From Nostoc sp. XA010 (GTDB lineage Bacteria > Cyanobacteriota > Cyanobacteriia > Cyanobacteriales > Nostocaceae), in NCBI RefSeq assembly GCF_020829625.1, contig NZ_JAIVFX010000011.1:62001-126000 (forward strand): a DNA stretch of 64,000 nt, written 5' to 3'. Positions 23,949 through 32,990 of the stretch are shown in pieces (position 1 is the stretch's first letter; each line of letters begins with the position of its first letter). A program made the translations under genes and the position numbers. Under the pieces are notes generated by a model that saw only the letters and a list, made by a program, of their open reading frames with translations, searched no databases and was not told where the DNA came from.

Positions 23949-26273
23949 TCACTCTACTCGTTGCAACTGCGCTACTCTTGGATCAACAATTTTTTGTCCC
24001 AAGCTATCAAATTTAATTGCCACAGACATCTTACTACCCGTTCCGAAAACATGGGTAATTTCACCAATTCCAAAAGTTTTATGTAATACTCTATCGCCTA
24101 CTTGCCAATTCTGCTTCGTGTCTTGCTTTCCATTAGAAGTAGAGGCAGTTTTGGTATAACTTTGACGACTCAGGCGTTGAGTAGTTAATAATTCTTCTGG
24201 TAATTCGTCGAGAAATTGCGATCGCATCGCAGGTTCACGAGAACCATACAAACGCCGTTCCCGCGCGTGTGATATATACAACCTTTCTTGGGCGCGAGTA
24301 ATTCCCACATAACACAAGCGGCGTTCCTCTTCCAAAGATGCAGGATCACCCAGCGAACGGTAGCCAGGAAATAGCCCTTGTTCTAATCCCACCAGAAACA
24401 CTACGGGAAATTCCAAACCTTTGGAAGCGTGCAAAGTCATCAAAGAAACGGCTGTCTGTCCTTCTTTTAAATTATCCAAATCGGAACTAAGGGCAGCACT
24501 ACTCAGAAAATCTCGCAGGGAAACCTCTTCGTTTTCTTCTTGAAATTGCAGCGCGGCGTTGTAAAGTTCCTGGACGTTTTGTACCCGATCTGTGGCTTCG
24601 TCTGTGCCTTGACTCATCAAGTCTTGAACGTAACCAGAATCTTCTAGTATTCCTTGCAAAACCTCAGTGACGGGAAGCGTGCCGATTTGTCCTTGCCAAC
24701 GGCTAATCATTTCGGCAAAGCTATTTACAGCTTTTGTAGCGCGTCCAGCTAATGTATTAACTGATGTTTCGTCGCTGAGTATTTCCCACAAGGTTGTCCC
24801 TAATTGTTGGGAGGCGTTCACTAAAGCATCAATGGTGGTTTTGCCAATTCCCCGCCGGGGAGTATTGATAACTCGTAATAAACTGACTGTATCAGATGGG
24901 TTAGCGATCGCTCTTAAATACGCAATCACATCTTTAATTTCTTTGCGATCGTAAAATCTCATTCCTCCCACAACTGTGTAAGGAATTTGTTTTTCTACTA
25001 ACAATTGTTCAAAGGGTCGAGATTGAGCATTTGTCCGATAAAGTATGGCAAAACTACCCCAGCTTAACTCTGGATTTTGGTTTTCTAAAGTGATAATTTG
25101 ATTAATCACAAATGCTGCTTCTGCAAGTTCTTCATCGGCTTTGTGACAAGTAATCTGCTCACCCGGGCCCCGTGTCGCTTTCAGAATTTTATCAATCCGT
25201 TGGGTGTTATTTTCAATTAGTTCATTCGCCGCTTGCAGAATGTTTTCACAAGAACGATAGTTTTCTTCCAACTTAACCATCGTTCGGGTGTCCTCATCTA
25301 GCAAACTATCACCAAAGTCTTCCTGAAATCCCATCAAAATTGTGAAATCTGCCATCCGAAAGCTATAAATAGATTGATCTGCATCGCCAACAACGAAAAC
25401 TGAGCGATTTTCCCATTTCCATTCGCTCTTTCTGGTTTCACCATTAGTCACTAATAAATGAATAAGTTGATATTGAGTGCGATTAGTATCCTGATATTCA
25501 TCTACAAGTATATGGCGAAATTGGCGATGCCAGTAATCTAAAACTTGTTCATTTTGCTGAAATAATCTTGTAGGAACTAGAATCAAATCATCAAAATCGA
25601 GAGCATTATTTTGTGCTAATTTATCTTGATAACGATTATAGACATCAGCAATTACCCTTCCGCGATAATTGGGTTGATCTTGCTCAAAGTCTTGGGGTGA
25701 TAAACCTTGGTTTTTAGCGTTACTAATAGCGTAGCGAACAGAACGGGCATCAAGTTTTTTATCGTCTAAGTTTAAGTCTTTAGTAACAATTTCTTTTATC
25801 AGGCTTTGAACATCAGATTCGTCAAAAATGGAGAAATTGTTAGTCCAACGCCGCCCTTTTTCATCTTGATATTTTCCAAGCTCAGAGCGCAGAATACGAG
25901 AACATAAGCTGTGGAAAGTGTTACACCACAAGAATTTTATCGTACTTTTATAAACTTTTGATTGCAATTCCATTTGTTGATATTCTGTCAACAAATCCAA
26001 CTGCTTACCGTGTTGTTTCATCGCCAGTTGTTCAGCAAACAGCCGTTGAATCCGTTCTTTCATTTCCCGTGCGGCTTTGTTGGTAAAAGTAACCGCCAGG
26101 ATATGTTCTGGATCAACGTTGTGGTTCAGAATTAGATTCGCAATGCGATAAGTCAGCGCTCGTGTTTTACCCGAACCTGCGCCAGCAACAACTAGCAACG
26201 GGCCGCAGTAATGTTCGACAGCTTGACGTTGGCTAGGGTTAAGGTGACTGAGAAAGTCGATGGTTGTTGTCAT
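23949..26273 (-). CDS. pcrA: ATP-dependent DNA helicase PcrA/UvrD
   Basis: 774 residues from the chosen ATG. Superfamily 1A 3'-5' helicase for nucleotide-excision repair, replication restart and removal of RecA. Motifs in order: Q-motif LNPSQRQAV, Walker A GAGSGKT (31-37), TFTNKAAREMKERI, Walker B VDEYQDTN, GDADQSIYSFRMAD, LEENYRS, VSLMTLHASKGLEFPVVFLVG, YVGITRAQERLYI. The C-terminus ends in the PcrA-type Tudor-like segment (WQVGDRVLHKTFGIGEITHVFG). ATG 26273 (MTTTIDFLSHLNPSQ) is preferred to an upstream GTG at 26303, which adds ten residues without family character. Confidence 0.95.
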   Translation of the reverse strand: MTTTIDFLSHLNPSQRQAVEHYCGPLLVVAGAGSGKTRALTYRIANLILNHNVDPEHILAVTFTNKAAREMKERIQRLFAEQLAMKQHGKQLDLLTEYQQMELQSKVYKSTIKFLWCNTFHSLCSRILRSELGKYQDEKGRRWTNNFSIFDESDVQSLIKEIVTKDLNLDDKKLDARSVRYAISNAKNQGLSPQDFEQDQPNYRGRVIADVYNRYQDKLAQNNALDFDDLILVPTRLFQQNEQVLDYWHRQFRHILVDEYQDTNRTQYQLIHLLVTNGETRKSEWKWENRSVFVVGDADQSIYSFRMADFTILMGFQEDFGDSLLDEDTRTMVKLEENYRSCENILQAANELIENNTQRIDKILKATRGPGEQITCHKADEELAEAAFVINQIITLENQNPELSWGSFAILYRTNAQSRPFEQLLVEKQIPYTVVGGMRFYDRKEIKDVIAYLRAIANPSDTVSLLRVINTPRRGIGKTTIDALVNASQQLGTTLWEILSDETSVNTLAGRATKAVNSFAEMISRWQGQIGTLPVTEVLQGILEDSGYVQDLMSQGTDEATDRVQNVQELYNAALQFQEENEEVSLRDFLSSAALSSDLDNLKEGQTAVSLMTLHASKGLEFPVVFLVGLEQGLFPGYRSLGDPASLEEERRLCYVGITRAQERLYISHARERRLYGSREPAMRSQFLDELPEELLTTQRLSRQSYTKTASTSNGKQDTKQNWQVGDRVLHKTFGIGEITHVFGTGSKMSVAIKFDSLGQKIVDPRVAQLQRVE

Positions 26274-26430
26274 GGATGTGAAAAAGCGATTGCCTGGCGT
26301 CACATCAATAGAGAGTTGCTATTGCCCAGGTTACAACATCTTAACGAAACTTGGTCAATAAAGATTGTGTGGGAATATTCTTAACCAGAATGGTACTCTA
26401 TCATGATTTATGTAGAAGCAAGAAAAACCT

Positions 26431-26682
26431 ATGCTGTCAGTCAAAGGCACATTGCAAAACGGTGTGGTTCATCGTAATGAACTAATTTAAGGGCATGAGG
26501 GGCAGTCAGTGATAATTGTGTTTGTCGAAGAAAACCGCACACCTGAGCCAGCAACGCCAAAAGACTCAGATTGGAATAAGCTGAGGCAGTTGATTCAAAA
26601 CTGTGCAGTTGATACAGATATTAGCGATTTGGCACAGCAGCATGACCATTATCTCTATGCGATACCAAAGGGAGAATTATAA
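26431..26682 (+). pseudogene. Antitoxin-like gene with an internal stop codon
   Basis: An 84-codon frame begins ATG CTG TCA GTC (MLSVKGTLQNGVVHRNELI), meets TAA at 26488-26490, and continues in the same frame GHEGQSVIIVFVEENRTPEPATPKDSDWNKL... to a TAA at 26680. The pattern 'NGV...ELI-x-GHEGQxVIIxF' is that of small antitoxins paired with PIN toxins. One substitution (for example GAA to TAA) explains the break. The following PIN fragment supports a dead toxin-antitoxin pair. Confidence 0.6.
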
Positions 26683-26687
26683 CTTTG

Positions 26688-26810
26688 ATGAAAGTTTTTG
26701 TCTTCACATCTGCCTGGATTACTCAAGCCTTTACATCTGACCGTCATTTTGAGCAAGCAGGATATTTAAGCAAGGTTTGTGTAGGAGCAATTCATGAATT
26801 GCCCCTATAA
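26688..26810 (+). pseudogene. C-terminal remnant of a PIN-domain (VapC-like) toxin
   Basis: A 41-codon frame encodes ITQAFTSDRHFEQAGYL, the C-terminal signature of PIN toxins (the TSDRHFEQAGF end with its acidic residue). The catalytic N-terminal two-thirds are missing. The tail runs into a dispersed repeat (GTAGGAGCAATTCATGAATTGCCCC). It sits five bases after the broken antitoxin gene. Confidence 0.6.
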
Positions 26811-27108
26811 TACATTAATTTTTTCTACGCTAAATAGGTTGATCACAAGTTCTCCCTACACTTTCTGTCGTAAGATCAGCGACGGGGAATCCAACATCAA
26901 AAAATGTTGGGCAAGCTCTCACTTTTTCTGTTTTCAGCACCGTTTAACACTTAATCAATAAGTATTGTCACGAATAGGACAATTCACTCCTTGAGTAAGC
27001 AATTGACATGGGGTAGCGATACACAATACATCACGATTCAACCATTAAGTTTTTAAAGATGAAAAATTTCTTTAATTTCAGGTTTAACCAATACAAGGAT
27101 GGGTGGAT
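26811..27108. promoter_or_regulatory. sbtA upstream region
   Basis: About 300 bases between the dead toxin and sbtA. AT-rich near 27020-27085, with no gene. Inducible carbon regulators (CmpR or NdhR, LysR type) act at such promoters in other cyanobacteria, but I cannot point to a defensible binding site. AAGGA at 27095-27099 serves the sbtA ATG. Confidence 0.35.
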
Positions 27109-28077
27109 ATGGATCTGAGCTTAATTGTATCCAACATTTTGAATCCGCCAATCCTGTTTTTCTTTTTAGGCATGACTGCTGTTTTTGTCAAGTCCGATCT
27201 AGAAATTCCTGCACCGATGCCCAAACTCTTTTCGTTGTATCTGCTGTTTGCCATTGGTTTTAAAGGAGGAGTAGAACTAATCAAAAGCGGTGTAACTCAG
27301 GAAGTAGTTCTAACACTCGCAGCAGCAATGATGATGGCTTGTGTTGTTCCAATTTACACCTTTTTTATCTTGAAGTGGAAATTGGATACTTACGATGCGG
27401 CTGCGATCGCAGCAACCTACGGTTCTATCAGCGCCGTCACTTTCATCACGGCTAGCGCTTTTTTAACTGAGCTTGGCATCCCTTTTGATGGTTACATGGT
27501 GGCAGCCCTTGCGCTCATGGAATCCCCAGCGATTATAGTTGGTCTAATTTTGGTGAATATATTCACTAACGATGGAAAGCGGGACTTATCGTGGCCGGAA
27601 GTTTTGCAAGAAGCATTTCTTAATAGTTCAGTTTTTCTATTAGTCGGTAGTCTCTTGATCGGTGTCTTGACAGGAGAACGCGGTTGGCACGTATTAGAAC
27701 CTTTTACTCAAGGGTTGTTTTATGGCGTTCTCACCTTCTTTTTACTGGACATGGGACTAGTCGCTGCAAGAAGAATTAAAGACTTGCAAAAAACCGGAGT
27801 TTTCCTAATTTTATTTGCCATACTAATTCCAATACTCAATGCAGGCATTGGGTTGGTGATTGCCAAATTGATCGGTATGCCTCGCGGAGATTCGCTGTTA
27901 TTCGCTGTATTGTGTGCCAGTGCTTCTTACATCGCTGTCCCTGCGGCTATGCGGATGACTGTCCCCGAAGCAAATCCCAGCCTGTATGTTTCTACTGCCC
28001 TAGCTGTCACATTTCCGTTCAATATTATTGTGGGAATTCCGTTATATCTCTACGGAATTAACCTATTTTGGAGGTAA
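27109..28077 (+). CDS. sbtA: Sodium-dependent bicarbonate transporter SbtA
   Basis: High-affinity Na+/HCO3- symporter of the cytoplasmic membrane and part of the carbon-concentrating mechanism. 322 residues, about ten membrane helices in two inverted halves. Recognisable segments are NPPILFFFLGMTAVFVKSDLEIP, YGSISAVTFITA (substrate/sodium region), PAIIVGLILV and CASASYIAVPAAMR. ATG 27109 (MDLSLIVSNIL) is chosen over GTG 27103 because AAGGA lies nine bases before it. sbtB begins four bases after the stop. Confidence 0.95.
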   Translation: MDLSLIVSNILNPPILFFFLGMTAVFVKSDLEIPAPMPKLFSLYLLFAIGFKGGVELIKSGVTQEVVLTLAAAMMMACVVPIYTFFILKWKLDTYDAAAIAATYGSISAVTFITASAFLTELGIPFDGYMVAALALMESPAIIVGLILVNIFTNDGKRDLSWPEVLQEAFLNSSVFLLVGSLLIGVLTGERGWHVLEPFTQGLFYGVLTFFLLDMGLVAARRIKDLQKTGVFLILFAILIPILNAGIGLVIAKLIGMPRGDSLLFAVLCASASYIAVPAAMRMTVPEANPSLYVSTALAVTFPFNIIVGIPLYLYGINLFWR

Positions 28078-28081
28078 TAAT

Positions 28082-28393
28082 ATGCACCTAGTTAAAAAGA
28101 TAGAAATTATCGCCAACTCCTTTGAGCTTGCCAAAATTTTAGATAATTTAGACAAATCGGGTGTACATAACCATGCCGTAATCCGAAATGTTGCTGGTAA
28201 AGGATTACAAGGAACGACAGAAGATTTAGACATGACCATGCTTGATAATGTTTACATCATCGCGTTTTGTATGCCAGAACAACTCAAGCGTGTTGTCGAA
28301 AATATCAAACCACTCCTTAATAAGTTCGGAGGTACTTGCTACGTTTCCGATGTGATGGAAATTCGCTCTGTCAGATGTGTTGCGTCGATGTAA
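28082..28393 (+). CDS. sbtB: PII-like regulator SbtB
   Basis: 103 residues with a ferredoxin-like PII fold: KKIEIIANSFELAKILDNLDKSGVHNHAVI, then VAGKGLQ in the T-loop region, DNVYIIAFCMPEQLKRVVENIKPLLNKFGG and CYVSDVMEI. SbtB trimers bind adenyl nucleotides and gate SbtA. ATG 28082 follows GGAGG (within TTTTGGAGGTAATA) and overlaps no other gene. Unlike Synechocystis SbtB, the C-terminus (RSVRCVASM) lacks the CGPxGC redox loop, leaving one terminal cysteine. Confidence 0.92.
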   Translation: MHLVKKIEIIANSFELAKILDNLDKSGVHNHAVIRNVAGKGLQGTTEDLDMTMLDNVYIIAFCMPEQLKRVVENIKPLLNKFGGTCYVSDVMEIRSVRCVASM

Positions 28394-28409
28394 GAGAGTT
28401 ATAAATTGA

Positions 28410-29123
28410 ATGAAACATTTCATGGAACGTCGTGACTTTTTGAAGTTAGGAATGACCGGGGCGTTTGGGATGATCCTATCTGCCAGCGATTTACTTTGGC
28501 GGGTGGAACAGGCTAAAGCTGCCGAAATACCCTCAACTTCCCCAGAATCCCTCAGTCCCGATGCAGCATTGCAAAAGCTGATGGAGGGAAATCAGCGATT
28601 TGTTGCTCATCAACCCCAATACCCCGATCAATCTGCGCTGCGGTTGCAGGAAGTTGCTCAAACTCAACATCCATTTGCAACTATTCTTAGTTGTGCGGAT
28701 TCACGAGTCCCCGCAGAAATTGTTTTTGATCAGGGCATTGGAGACATCTTTGATGTTCGGATTGCCGGAAATATCGCTACGCCTGAAGCGATCGGTAGTA
28801 TTGAATATGCGGTTGTCTTGTTAGCCTCTCCGCTATTGATGGTGATGGGTCATGAGCGTTGCGGGGCTGTAACCGCAGCTGTCCAAAACGAATCGTTACT
28901 CGGTGATATTAGTACTTTTGTGAAGGCAATTAAGCCAGCAGTGGAAAAGGTCAAGAGTCAGCCGGGTGACGCGGTTGAGAATGCTGTGGTGGCAAATGTG
29001 CAATATCAAATTGAACGCTTGAAGCGATCGCAGCTTTTAACTGAGCAAGTGCGATCGGGCAAATTAAAAATTGTCGGAGGTCGTTACGATTTGGATACAG
29101 GCCAGGTAAGTATTATTGCTTAA
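28410..29123 (+). CDS. Periplasmic beta-class carbonic anhydrase with Tat signal
   Basis: 237 residues. The N-terminus MERRDFLKLGMTGAFGMIL is a twin-arginine signal with cleavage likely after AKA-A near residue 38. The catalytic part (about 50-237) has the beta-carbonic anhydrase zinc site: Cys95 with the Asp97/Arg99 dyad in SCADSRVPAE, then His148 and Cys151 in GHERCGA. It hydrates CO2 or dehydrates bicarbonate outside the inner membrane, like EcaB-type enzymes. It starts 16 bases after sbtB, so it belongs to the sbtA-sbtB transcription unit. ATG 28422 is an alternative start. Confidence 0.93.
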   Translation: MKHFMERRDFLKLGMTGAFGMILSASDLLWRVEQAKAAEIPSTSPESLSPDAALQKLMEGNQRFVAHQPQYPDQSALRLQEVAQTQHPFATILSCADSRVPAEIVFDQGIGDIFDVRIAGNIATPEAIGSIEYAVVLLASPLLMVMGHERCGAVTAAVQNESLLGDISTFVKAIKPAVEKVKSQPGDAVENAVVANVQYQIERLKRSQLLTEQVRSGKLKIVGGRYDLDTGQVSIIA

Positions 29124-29152
29124 TTTGGGAGATGAGGGGGTAGGGGGGAGAA

Positions 29153-29200
29153 TAACTCCTAACTCCTAACTCCTAACTCCTAACTCCTAACTCCTAACTC
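29153..29200. repeat. TAACTCC heptamer array
   Basis: Six full copies and one partial copy of TAACTCC, the reverse complement of the GGAGTTA unit found at 18471-18509 and within cobN. It lies between the convergent carbonic anhydrase and histidine kinase genes. Confidence 0.9.
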
Positions 29201-29217
29201 AGCACTGTTTTGCCCAT

Positions 29218-30891
29218 TCAATCCTGTAGAGTCATTGGCAGACGAATAGTGAAAGTAGAACCGACTCCCGGCTGACTTTTGACAATAATCTCACCACCCA
29301 TCATCTGGCAAAAGTGACGGCTAATTGCTAACCCCAACCCCGTACCTCCATACTTTTTCGTAGTCGAGGTATCTCCTTGTGTAAAAGGTTTAAATAACTG
29401 CTGCTGTTGACCTTGAGACATACCTATGCCTGTGTCAGTAACAGTGAAAGTAATCATCCCCAAAGGAGCCTCCGGTCGGAATTCATCCTTTTCTCTGTTG
29501 ACTGTCAGCGTCACCTTGCCGTTTGTAGTAAACTTACTGGCGTTGCTTAGTAAGTTTAACAATACCTGCCGCATCCTAGTTTGATCGGCGTACATGATGC
29601 CAAGTTGCTCATCAAAATGCACTTCTAAAACATTGGCATTTTTTTCTATAGCTGGTTTGACTGTGAGGACAACGTTATGAATCAGCGTCGCAATCTCGAA
29701 TGTCTCTGGATAAAGAGTCATTTTCCCCGCTTCAATTTTTGACAAGTCGAGGATTTCGTTAATCAAGTGCAGTAGATGCTTACCAGCAGAGTTAATTGTT
29801 TCTAAGTCTGTAATAAAGTCTGCCGATAAACCAAGATCCGTAGCGTCGTCTTGTAAAAGTTGGCTTAAGCCAATGACAGCATTTAATGGTGTGCGTAATT
29901 CGTGGCTGACATTGGCCAAAAATACGCTTTTTGCCTTGCTAGCAGCTTCGGCTAATTCTTTAGCTTGTTGTAGTTCTTTTGTTCGCTCAGATACTCGCTC
30001 AATCAGACGATTTAGAGATTTGGCGAGTAGGCCAATTTCATCTTCAGTAGTGACAGGCGCTCGCAAATCAAAATTAGATTTTCTTGCAACTTGCTCCGCT
30101 ACTTGGGTGACAGTGATAACTGGTTCAGCGATCGCTCGACTGGTACGCCAAGCTACAATGGCTGCGATCGCCACCGAAACCAGCATACTCACAATCACGA
30201 TCAATCGCTCAACTATTTTTGCCTGCTCAACGGCTTTCTGCCTTTCTTGCTCTTGTTCTTGGGCAGTTTGCAGGATGTTAGTCAAGCTTTGAGAAAGCTG
30301 CTCTAGCTGGATCGCTGTATCACCACGCATAATTGCCAATAACTGCGATCGGGCAGAAGAAATCTGCCCAGACTGCACTTTTTGAGAGTCAATTTTCTGT
30401 AAAACAACCTCGATTTGGTCAACGTAAGCTTTTAAATTTTTCTTGTAATCCTGCAATAAGGTCTGTAAAGTAGAACTTGTTGCGGCTAGTCTTTTAGGTT
30501 TACTGTCGATAAATCCGCTAATTTTTGACTCTAGTTGCTTGGCTTTTTCAACATTCTTCAGAAAATCGGCTTTTTTGGTTTGTAGCTGTTGTGAATTTTC
30601 CAATACAGCAACTAGGTTAGAGCTATGTAATTGCGCTCCGACTACTGCATCTTTATAATTACTCAGTAGTTGCCCTTGTTCGTATGCTTGATTGAATTGC
30701 CTAACTTCCTTTCCCCGGTAGTAATTGGCGATCACTAGCCCAGTCAGTGAGCCAAAAAAGCCAATTCCGATAGCTACAAAGTACCCATAGCCAATTTTTT
30801 GATGGATGCGCCAGGAACTGGCTTTGAGTTTCCCTCGTGAGGGAAATTCTATAGTTGGGAGTTCGTCTGTCGATGGCTCTTCGGCTGACAC
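29218..30891 (-). CDS. Membrane histidine kinase (HAMP, HisKA, HATPase)
   Basis: 557 residues. First membrane helix at about 34-54 (GYFVAIGIGFFGSLTGLVIAN); a mostly helical extracytoplasmic sensor of about 175 residues, of four-helix-bundle type; second helix at about 230-248; HAMP at about 249-302. A coiled coil leads to HisKA (VFLANVSHELRTPLNAVIG, His about 330) and the ATPase (LLNLLSNASKF, DTGIGM, GTGLGLAI). No receiver domain is attached. It is convergent with the carbonic anhydrase, and no response regulator is adjacent. Stimulus unknown. Confidence 0.9.
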   Translation of the reverse strand: MSAEEPSTDELPTIEFPSRGKLKASSWRIHQKIGYGYFVAIGIGFFGSLTGLVIANYYRGKEVRQFNQAYEQGQLLSNYKDAVVGAQLHSSNLVAVLENSQQLQTKKADFLKNVEKAKQLESKISGFIDSKPKRLAATSSTLQTLLQDYKKNLKAYVDQIEVVLQKIDSQKVQSGQISSARSQLLAIMRGDTAIQLEQLSQSLTNILQTAQEQEQERQKAVEQAKIVERLIVIVSMLVSVAIAAIVAWRTSRAIAEPVITVTQVAEQVARKSNFDLRAPVTTEDEIGLLAKSLNRLIERVSERTKELQQAKELAEAASKAKSVFLANVSHELRTPLNAVIGLSQLLQDDATDLGLSADFITDLETINSAGKHLLHLINEILDLSKIEAGKMTLYPETFEIATLIHNVVLTVKPAIEKNANVLEVHFDEQLGIMYADQTRMRQVLLNLLSNASKFTTNGKVTLTVNREKDEFRPEAPLGMITFTVTDTGIGMSQGQQQQLFKPFTQGDTSTTKKYGGTGLGLAISRHFCQMMGGEIIVKSQPGVGSTFTIRLPMTLQD

Positions 30892-31969
30892 TTTTTTGCT
30901 TTCTGAACTGCTGTCGATAGGGGTTGGCTTTTGAAGAAGGCATTTCTCAAACCTCCTTGCCTTCCCGCAAAAATCACCAAGTTAGTTTAGCTTGTGCAAA
31001 CACTTTAATTGGTGATTAACATTTACATTACCTTCTTTTATAGCAATAGCAAATCATTACTTACTATATAATTCACATATACTTATATGGTATATGTACT
31101 TTTTATAGCAATATTGCTAAGCATATTTGCTGAGAGTGAATAGAATTCACTTTTTTCAGCAGCAACAAATAATTCCCTGCACTCAAGACCTATCTGAAAC
31201 TGTCTTCTCCTTACCACAACGCTTTCCTCAATATGCGGTTAATAACAATGAGTTATTATCATCAGGTATGCCACTACTCTACCTTAACTGCTTCCTTATA
31301 AAATTAATACAATCAGGAAAAAAACAAAAGCTTTGACATTCGTTGAGCATGGGGCATTGCGAATTAGGAAGAGGACTTGGGGACAAGGAGAAGGGAAAGA
31401 CTTGTTGCAAATTCTCACCTTTTGTCACCTTGTCCTCTTATCTCCCCTGCTCCCACATCTCCAAGGCAGGAATATCATAAAATAGCTTAAAAGTCTAGTC
31501 TGTGTGAACACAAAAAAAATTTTATTACGTATTAATATCAATACGAATGCGTTAATTTACCAATGCGGCTTAAGATAGCTTTAATATCGGCTAAAATCGG
31601 GTTTTAGGCTTATATAAATGAGAGGTGGGCTGATTTTTGCCAGATTTGTACTTAAATTTAGTACGATTATGAGCAAATGACACGGAATGGGATAATCATA
31701 ACCTGAGGATTTTACTTTATTCAACAAAAGAACTCAGAAAGCTGATCAGAATACATCCTGCTCCCTTCTTGGTTCTATCCTCATCCTGAGTGTCTACCTT
31801 GTAGTTGATGCAGTAGATATTACGGGACAATTATAGTTATAGGACACTAAAACCCTTTTGTGCCCTTTACGCAATTGTACTAATGCACTTGTGCATTACC
31901 TAATCAACAGCCTTTTGGTTGTAATTATCCAGATTAAAAAACTCAACTGTCAAATATATAGGAGTGAAA
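30892..31969. other. Intergenic region of about 1.1 kb
   Basis: No gene supported. 31360-31460 contains purine-rich and pyrimidine-rich halves (GGACTTGGGGACAAGGAG and CACCTTGTCCTCTTATCTCC) that can pair imperfectly. 31060-31110 is AT-rich with a near-palindromic ATATGGTATATG. A plus-strand frame at 31127-31336 has no ribosome site or domain. Confidence 0.45.
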
Positions 31970-32404
31970 ATGCCAGAACAAGAATTTACCGAAACCGCAT
32001 CCAAAGAGACTACAGTGGCAGAGATCAACAGCCAAACAGGAACCATCACCAAACTCCAGCCTCCCGCACAGTCTCAAGATGAATGGCAAAAATATGGTGA
32101 GCAAATTTCTAGCTTTTTAGCAACATTACCAGAATATCTGGGAAGCTTCTTTAATCAATATAAGCAACCCCTGATCACTGTTGGTTTAATTGTAGGATCA
32201 ATTGTTGGGGTTAAAGTACTCTTGGCAATATTAGATGCTTTGAATGATATCCCCTTGGTAGCACCTACTTTTGAGTTGATCGGTATTGGTTACTCTGCTT
32301 GGTTTGTTTACCGCTATTTACTCAAAGCCTCAACCAGGAAAGAGTTAACTACAGAAATCAGCACTCTAAAATCACAAGTGGTTGGTCAACTTCCAGAAGC
32401 TTAA
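31970..32404 (+). CDS. CAAD-domain membrane protein (CURT1-like)
   Basis: 144 residues. A polar, acidic N-terminus (1-50) is followed by an amphipathic helix (EQISSFLATLPEYLGSFFNQYK), two membrane helices (about 68-88 and 96-118: LITVGLIVGSIVGVKVLLAIL and PTFELIGIGYSAWFVYRYLL) and a C-terminal amphipathic helix. This is the CAAD layout related to thylakoid CURT1 proteins that bend membranes. ATG 31970 follows AGGAG with proper spacing; GTG 31964 overlaps that site. Monocistronic. Confidence 0.88.
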   Translation: MPEQEFTETASKETTVAEINSQTGTITKLQPPAQSQDEWQKYGEQISSFLATLPEYLGSFFNQYKQPLITVGLIVGSIVGVKVLLAILDALNDIPLVAPTFELIGIGYSAWFVYRYLLKASTRKELTTEISTLKSQVVGQLPEA

Positions 32405-32415
32405 TAGTGATTATC

Positions 32416-32529
32416 GGGCGTTGCTGAATTAAAGTATGAATTTGGATGTAGAGACGTAGGAGTACTACGTCTCTACAAGGATTTTGGTATTATGCAAAAT
32501 CATTTTCATACATGGAATTAGCAACGCCA
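32416..32529. mobile_element. MITE-like element
   Basis: About 114 bases bounded by inverted ends (GGCGTTGCTGAATT at 32417-32430; the right end reads GGCGTTGCTAATTCC in reverse complement, ending at 32528). It is flanked by the 6-base direct repeat ATTATC (32410-32415 and 32530-32535), consistent with a target-site duplication. An internal hairpin GTAGAGACGTAG / CTACGTCTCTAC lies at 32448-32476. There is no coding capacity, so it would need a transposase in trans. Confidence 0.65.
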
Positions 32530-32535
32530 ATTATC

Positions 32536-32990
32536 ACTCCTCTATGAGACGCTATCCGTACCTTGCTCCTGTGTAGAGGTAAGCTCTAATTGCAAATCAC
32601 TGAGTCTGATCGCCAGAAGTCGGCGATCAGACTTCTAGCTGGAGTTTAGACTAAGCAACAAGAAACGACCCAGCAAAGTTGAGTTGAAAACAAACTAGGC
32701 TTAAGACATAAAAATCTACAACCCTAAGCAGATTTTGATTGCTCTTTGCGGGGCTTATTTGTAGCCCACATACCGCACTTCAACAAGTAACATAAGTATA
32801 CTACATGAACAGACAATGCAAAATTAGAATTTCAATAATCAAGTAACCAGAAAATAAATAAAGTATCCACATCAAAATTCCAGCTTTTTTATTGTGTAAA
32901 AAAAGCTTATTAGACAAGAATATTAATTTGAATTGTTCAATCAGTTATAGAAAATCAAGACTGAATAATACTAAATTAGAGAGCTAATAA
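32536..32990. other. Intergenic region with one strong hairpin
   Basis: No gene. GTCTGATCGCC (32604-32614) and GGCGATCAGAC (32622-32632) form an 11-pair stem with a seven-base loop but no U-tract. The rest is AT-rich and contains nothing I can assign. Confidence 0.45.

Noticed and set aside
31127..31336. Plus-strand frame of 69 codons
   Set aside because: Starts without a ribosome site in an AT-rich spacer; no recognisable protein features.
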